NCBI GenBank assembly: GCA_900474095.1
Contig: UCOA01000108.1
Coordinates: forward strand, 1-50,281
From: Hyphomicrobiales bacterium
GTDB lineage: Bacteria > Pseudomonadota > Alphaproteobacteria > Rhizobiales > Rhizobiaceae
Reading direction: 5' to 3'
Length of the DNA: 50,281 nt
Shown: positions 46,984 to 50,281 of the stretch, in pieces
Layout: every line of letters starts with the position of its first letter
How positions within the stretch are numbered: the stretch's first letter is position 1
The notes under the pieces: model-generated
What the model was told of the DNA's origin: nothing
The model's input: only the letters and a program-made list of their open reading frames with translations
Database searches by the model: none
Position numbers and translations under genes: made by a program

Positions 46984-47931
46984 CTACCGCGTTTCGACTG
47001 TCAGGTGGGCGAGTTGATGCAGTGATGCGAGGCGCGAACGCACGGTCTCGCCGTCAACCGCACCCGTCACGCTGACAATGGCGGCATGCGCCCCGGGACC
47101 CACTCGCCAGATATGCAGGTCGGTGATACGGGCATCGCCCTTGTCCTCGACATGCCTGCGTACCTCGGCTTCAAGATGCACATCGGTCGTATCGAGCAGA
47201 ACCGCCGCCGTTTGCCGGATCAGCGACCATGACCAGGTGGCTATGACGATGGCACCGGCGATGCCCATCACGGGATCCAGCCAGACCCAGCCGAGATAAC
47301 GGCCGCTGAGCAACGCGGCGATCGCAAGCACAGACGTCAGAGCGTCGGCGATGACATGCACGAACGCTGCGCGCATGTTGTTGTCATGATGGCGTGCACC
47401 ATCACGTTGGCCGAGGTCGTGATCGTGGCCATGGTGATGATCGTGACCGCCACTTTGATGGCCATGCGTGTGTCCGCCGCGCAGCAACAGCGCGCTGACG
47501 ATGTTGACCAGCAAGCCAACGACGGCCACCACCGTCGCTTCAAAAAAGGCAACCGGACTCGGATCGAACAGCCGCCCGACGGATTCGAAGGCGATACCGA
47601 GTGCTATGACACCCAGGATCAGCGCCGAGGCGAAGCCGGCAAGGTCACCCACCTTGCCGGTACCAAAGCTGAATCGACGGTCGCGCGCATGGCGCTTGGC
47701 AAAGGCATAGGCCCACGCCGCAATGGCAAGCGCGCCAGCATGCGTTGCCATATGAAAGCCGTCCGCCAGCAGCGCCATTGAATTGAAGATCGAGCCGGCG
47801 GCGATCTCGCCGACCATCATTGTTGCCGTCAGCGCCACGACCCACAGGGTGCGCCTGGCATTCGCGTCATGGGAATCGCCAAGATAGCTGTGTTCGTGTG
47901 TGTAAAGGTTGATGTTGCCGTGTCCGGTCAT
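46984..47931 (-). CDS. dmeF: CDF-family Co/Ni efflux transporter DmeF
   Basis: A 315-residue cation diffusion facilitator with six hydrophobic segments. The transport-site motifs are ADGFHMATH in TM2 and HVIAD in TM5. A long histidine-rich loop (GGHTHGHQSGGHDHHHGHDH) sits between TM4 and TM5, and a His-containing N-terminus (THEHSYLGDSHD) is typical of DmeF. The ~70-residue C-terminal cytoplasmic domain ends the protein. AGGAGGG precedes ATG 47931. It lies 12 bases after dmeR, as in the R. leguminosarum dmeRF operon; Co and Ni are the expected substrates. Confidence 0.92.
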   Translation of the reverse strand: MTGHGNINLYTHEHSYLGDSHDANARRTLWVVALTATMMVGEIAAGSIFNSMALLADGFHMATHAGALAIAAWAYAFAKRHARDRRFSFGTGKVGDLAGFASALILGVIALGIAFESVGRLFDPSPVAFFEATVVAVVGLLVNIVSALLLRGGHTHGHQSGGHDHHHGHDHDLGQRDGARHHDNNMRAAFVHVIADALTSVLAIAALLSGRYLGWVWLDPVMGIAGAIVIATWSWSLIRQTAAVLLDTTDVHLEAEVRRHVEDKGDARITDLHIWRVGPGAHAAIVSVTGAVDGETVRSRLASLHQLAHLTVETR

Positions 47932-47943
47932 GGCACCGCCCTC

Positions 47944-48219
47944 CTACTTGGCGTAGCGGCGGATAACCGCAATGAGTTCGTCCGTGCCTCTCGCGCGTGC
48001 TGCGTCGTCGAGGCTTGGATGGGCAACATGCTCGCGCAAATGGTCCTCGATGATCTCGTCCATCAGCCCATTGATCGCCCCTCGCGCGGCGGCGACTTGT
48101 TGCAGGACAACCGCGCATCCGGTGTCGGTTTCAAGCGCCCGCTCGATGGCGGCCACCTGGCCGGCAATGCGCCGGACCCTGGCGACGAGTTGGTCCTTGT
48201 TGGTCTTAATGTGGCTCAT
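47944..48219 (-). CDS. dmeR: RcnR/CsoR-family metal-responsive repressor DmeR
   Basis: A 91-residue all-helical repressor. The metal ligands of RcnR are all present at the same positions: H3, C35, H60 and H64, which points to Ni/Co rather than Cu sensing. It lies directly before dmeF. A 9-bp inverted repeat with a C4/G4 centre overlaps its start codon (48217-48240). Metal binding should release the repressor from this site and turn on efflux. Confidence 0.93.
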   Translation of the reverse strand: MSHIKTNKDQLVARVRRIAGQVAAIERALETDTGCAVVLQQVAAARGAINGLMDEIIEDHLREHVAHPSLDDAARARGTDELIAVIRRYAK

Positions 48220-48240
48220 ACTATACCCCTATATAGTATG
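48217..48240. promoter_or_regulatory. DmeR operator overlapping dmeR start codon and -10
   Basis: CATACTATA and TATAGTATG are perfect 9-base arms around CCCCTA, the AT-rich-arm plus G-tract layout of RcnR-type operators. On the minus strand it covers a -10-like TATAGG (48228-48233), 17 bases from a -35 TTGTCG (48251-48256), and includes the ATG of dmeR. Confidence 0.85.
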
Positions 48241-48522
48241 TGAGCGACAACGACAAGCCACACCTCCCAGACGCGGACCCCGAACCAAAAACAATGTTGG
48301 CTGAAAGGAACGGTCGGAGCACAGAGATATGGTGCGGGCCTGGTGACCGGAGTGAAAAAAGTCCAGTCATTCTCAGCTGCCAAGATCAGCTTGCAGTAAA
48401 CCATGGGCGTCACGGAACAGTCGGGAAGCCGGCGAGCCCGGTCAATTCATCAAGCCTATCTGTCCACCCTCAGCGGCGCACTCCATATCGGCGTCTAATT
48501 TTTTGTGCCGTTCACATCGTGG

Positions 48523-49599
48523 TCATTTTCCCTCCCTCAGGTCGAGACCGAGTTCATTAAAGGTGTCGAATATGTATTGCCCCTGTTTTGGTGGGATATG
48601 CCTAGCCCCTAGTTTGATAGCTGCTCGCCAACTTTCGCCCCTCTCAAGGGCTTCTTCCATGGCTGCAGCGAGACTGTCCCCTCGCCCGGTTTCGATCAGC
48701 GCCTCGAACAGAATAATAGCTTGGCGCAAATCTTTGTCCCGTTTTGCTGTCCCGGTCGTTTCGGTCGGCCGACGTCCAGCGACGATGATCTTGTGAACTG
48801 CGAACCTGGCCGGATCGGGCACAATCACGGACACCCCACTTTTATGCAGGAGAACAGTTCGGACGGGATTGTAGATGAGGAAGTCCAGGAACCGCAGCGG
48901 ATCGGCCGAGGCTCCGCCCAGGGCTGGCATATCCGCAGACTTGTCGAGGTATTCATCTGATCCTCGGTTCCCGGTCAGGAATTCGACCTTGTAGCCGGTC
49001 GCGTTCCTGAAAGTGGTCGACCGGGGCGATCCAGATCGATGAGGCAATGCCCGGAAAGTGGGATCGATGGACTGCAGGATGTCGATGATAGGGGGCAGGC
49101 TGTCCCCTACTTCAGCGGAGATAGCATAGTCCTGGGCTATGTCCGCGTCGCCCGTAAGGATTGAAGCGGAGGGAAGCCGGATTCCGAGGTGTGCGGAGTA
49201 TGTTTGGAAAGCGACGGTTCCAACCAGGCAGGCGCGCAGCCGGAACAAGCCCGCTTGGGCCAGAGCTTCTACGACATTGCCTGTCAGTGTTTCGGGGGCG
49301 ATCAATCCAGCTTCGCGAACGAGCGTCGAGACGAGCTTGCGGCGGGCCTTCACGTCATCCTTGATAAACTTGAAATTCTCGACCCGACGATTGATTTCGA
49401 TGTCGTCGACAGGTCCGACATAGCGTCGATTCTTCCCGCCATCTTCGCTGGGTGTGTCGAAATACCAATACTTCCGGTCTTTGACAGTGACCGGCACGAA
49501 TCGGCCATCCAATGGGTATTCAGCAGTGAAGCTGGCATCGAGGAGGCGTTGCCCGAGTTCGGCAACCATGGTCCTGAATATTAGGTCGATTTGCTTCAT
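48523..49599 (-). CDS. GSU2403-type nucleotidyltransferase-fold protein
   Basis: A 358-residue protein that I match to the GSU2403 family (NTP_transf_8). The chain opens MKQIDLIFRTMVAELGQRLL, has YWYFDTPSEDGGKNRRYVGP, then a nucleotidyltransferase core with LVGTVAFQTYSAHLG and the metal aspartates in LTGDADIAQD, ending with FAVHKIIVAGRR and a helical tail. Role not established; related folds occur in antitoxin-less abortive infection and TA systems. An inverted repeat lies 13 bases before its ATG. The 48241-48522 stretch between it and dmeR holds only the dmeR promoter. Confidence 0.85.
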   Translation of the reverse strand: MKQIDLIFRTMVAELGQRLLDASFTAEYPLDGRFVPVTVKDRKYWYFDTPSEDGGKNRRYVGPVDDIEINRRVENFKFIKDDVKARRKLVSTLVREAGLIAPETLTGNVVEALAQAGLFRLRACLVGTVAFQTYSAHLGIRLPSASILTGDADIAQDYAISAEVGDSLPPIIDILQSIDPTFRALPHRSGSPRSTTFRNATGYKVEFLTGNRGSDEYLDKSADMPALGGASADPLRFLDFLIYNPVRTVLLHKSGVSVIVPDPARFAVHKIIVAGRRPTETTGTAKRDKDLRQAIILFEALIETGRGDSLAAAMEEALERGESWRAAIKLGARHIPPKQGQYIFDTFNELGLDLREGK

Positions 49600-49611
49600 C
49601 GGTGGTGCCAG

Positions 49612-49639
49612 TTATACCATTTCCGTGAAAATGGTGTAA
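49612..49639. promoter_or_regulatory. imperfect inverted repeat upstream of the nucleotidyltransferase gene
   Basis: TTATACCATTT and AAATGGTGTAA pair at 10 of 11 positions around a 6-base spacer. It lies 13-40 bases before ATG 49599, the place of an autoregulatory operator. No regulator gene adjoins it. Confidence 0.5.
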
Positions 49640-49682
49640 CGGGCATTTAAAAGCAAGAAAAATCTTGGCTATGCGACCGTTA

Positions 49683-49915
49683 TGCGGACTGGAACAGTAT
49701 CGTAAGACTTTCCCACGGTAGCGGAACCCTCCCTGACTGTCGACCCGCATCAAGCGAGGGAGCATCTCCGGCATTCTCCTTTTGCGCCCGCCCTGATAGA
49801 TCGCATCCACGATCAAGGTCGGCTTGAGCAAGTTTATCAGTAGCGATCTCCTTCACTATCATCCTCGCAATAGATCCGGTACGACCTTCCAGTTTGCTTT
49901 TGGCCCGGACTCAAC
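49683..49915 (-). pseudogene. serine recombinase C-terminal remnant
   Basis: On the minus strand, three frames together give RAKSKLEGRTGSIARMIVKE, then LLKPTLIVDAIYQGG, then VPLPWESLTILFQSA before a stop. This follows the conserved end of large serine recombinases (iarA..w...L..G..GSiae, LaPdIveAI..GrqP, lPl.W..Qr..lgF). Frameshifts and in-frame stops show it is dead, and the catalytic N-terminus is missing. It marks past mobile-element activity at this end of the window. The 49916-50085 stretch shows nothing else. Confidence 0.45.
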
Positions 49916-50085
49916 AAACAAGGTTCCACGCGGTCGATCATCGTCCTTTGCTGGTCACCGACCTCTGGCACTACTGGCTTATCGTTCCTATTGCTATTTG
50001 CGAATCGCGGCGTGCGAGTGCCTGCCACGTCCGTCAGGTTAGCGGCCGTGGCCGCGGCGTTAAGGCATCAATCACCGCCGCTTTG

Positions 50086-50281
50086 TCAGTCCTGCTCTAA
50101 ATCCTCCGACGGTTTAAGGTTGGTCATGACGCGAAGCGTCAGAAACGTCATGATCGACAGAACGACTGCGATGTCGTACGCGCCAAGCCCGACTGCCGTT
50201 CCGGTTGCCCCAGTCGCCCACAGGCTGGCTGCGGTGGCCGTTCCTTTCACAGCGTTCTTTACGACAAGGATCGCACCACCG
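50086..50281 (-). CDS. MgtC/SapB-family membrane protein, C-terminal part (cut by window edge)
   Basis: The last 64 residues of a membrane protein, ending LKPSEDLEQD before TGA. VKGTATAASLWATGATGTAVGLGAYDIAVVLS matches the V-[KR]-GLTTAAS-[IL]-W-x-x-A-x-G-x-A-G/VG-L-G signature of MgtC/SapB proteins, with two hydrophobic helices. The rest lies outside the window. Function beyond Mg2+/stress adaptation in the family is not inferable. Confidence 0.75.
   Translation of the reverse strand, partial: GGAILVVKNAVKGTATAASLWATGATGTAVGLGAYDIAVVLSIMTFLTLRVMTNLKPSEDLEQD

Overview
The window looks like accessory or megaplasmid/chromid-type DNA of an alphaproteobacterium of the Rhizobiaceae (Rhizobium/Ensifer/Agrobacterium relatives). 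The evidence is a bioBFDAZ operon with a BioR repressor and TTATCTATAA-type boxes, a thiCOSGE-thiD operon behind a TPP riboswitch, a dmeRF-like cobalt/nickel efflux pair, PrsD/PrsE-like type I secretion genes, a DUF992 protein and a large surface-glycan cluster. No rRNA, tRNA, CRISPR array or intact insertion sequence was seen. I could not assign a species.

Region by region. (1) 1-3680: an SDR dehydrogenase, a thiolase and an acyl-CoA dehydrogenase (cut by the window edge), read leftwards and divergent from an AraC-type regulator; this looks like a short or branched acyl-CoA degradation operon. (2) 4136-5045: a membrane protein with a degenerate GGDEF domain, then a wrecked rfbA/rmlA remnant. 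(3) 5127-30023: a glycan/secretion locus of about 25 kb. Leftward genes encode an uncharacterised 493-aa protein, a GT2-GT4 fusion, two polysaccharide pyruvyl-transferase-like paralogues and an exported clan-A-like glycosidase, preceded by a GT4 and a MarR regulator. Rightward genes encode PrsD/PrsE, a small RTX protein made almost only of nonapeptide repeats, a GT2, a methyltransferase, two GT4 paralogues, a membrane-anchored coiled-coil protein and a pseudo-GT2. A frameshifted exoN/galU pseudogene and an alpha/beta hydrolase close it. No flippase, polymerase or polysaccharide exporter is visible; the only transporter is the type I system. (4) 30694-36584: bioZ, bioA, bioD, bioF, bioB and bioR, all leftward. 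(5) 36812-42281: TPP riboswitch and thiC-thiO-thiS-thiG-thiE-thiD, rightward. (6) 42316-50281: a hipA remnant, a thioesterase, a DUF992 protein, an omega-aminotransferase divergent from a cupin-type XRE regulator, a DUF922 metalloprotease, dmeF/dmeR, a GSU2403-type nucleotidyltransferase, a serine-recombinase remnant and the 3' end of an mgtC-like gene.

The main discovery candidate is a shared 19-bp palindrome, TACTTCAAnnnTTGAAGTA with variants, found at four places: between marR and prsD, before the leftward glycan operon, before the RTX gene, and before the alpha/beta hydrolase gene. This suggests one MarR-controlled regulon joining an RTX protein, its secretion system and a glycosyltransferase set, either for a secreted glycan with an RTX partner or for glycosylation of the RTX protein. 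Three proteins of the cluster also share a small accessory domain, and one of these carries a glycosyltransferase fold that has lost its catalytic acids. In addition, the bioR and dmeR promoters seem to place the operator over the -10 element right next to the start codon, implying leaderless or nearly leaderless mRNAs.
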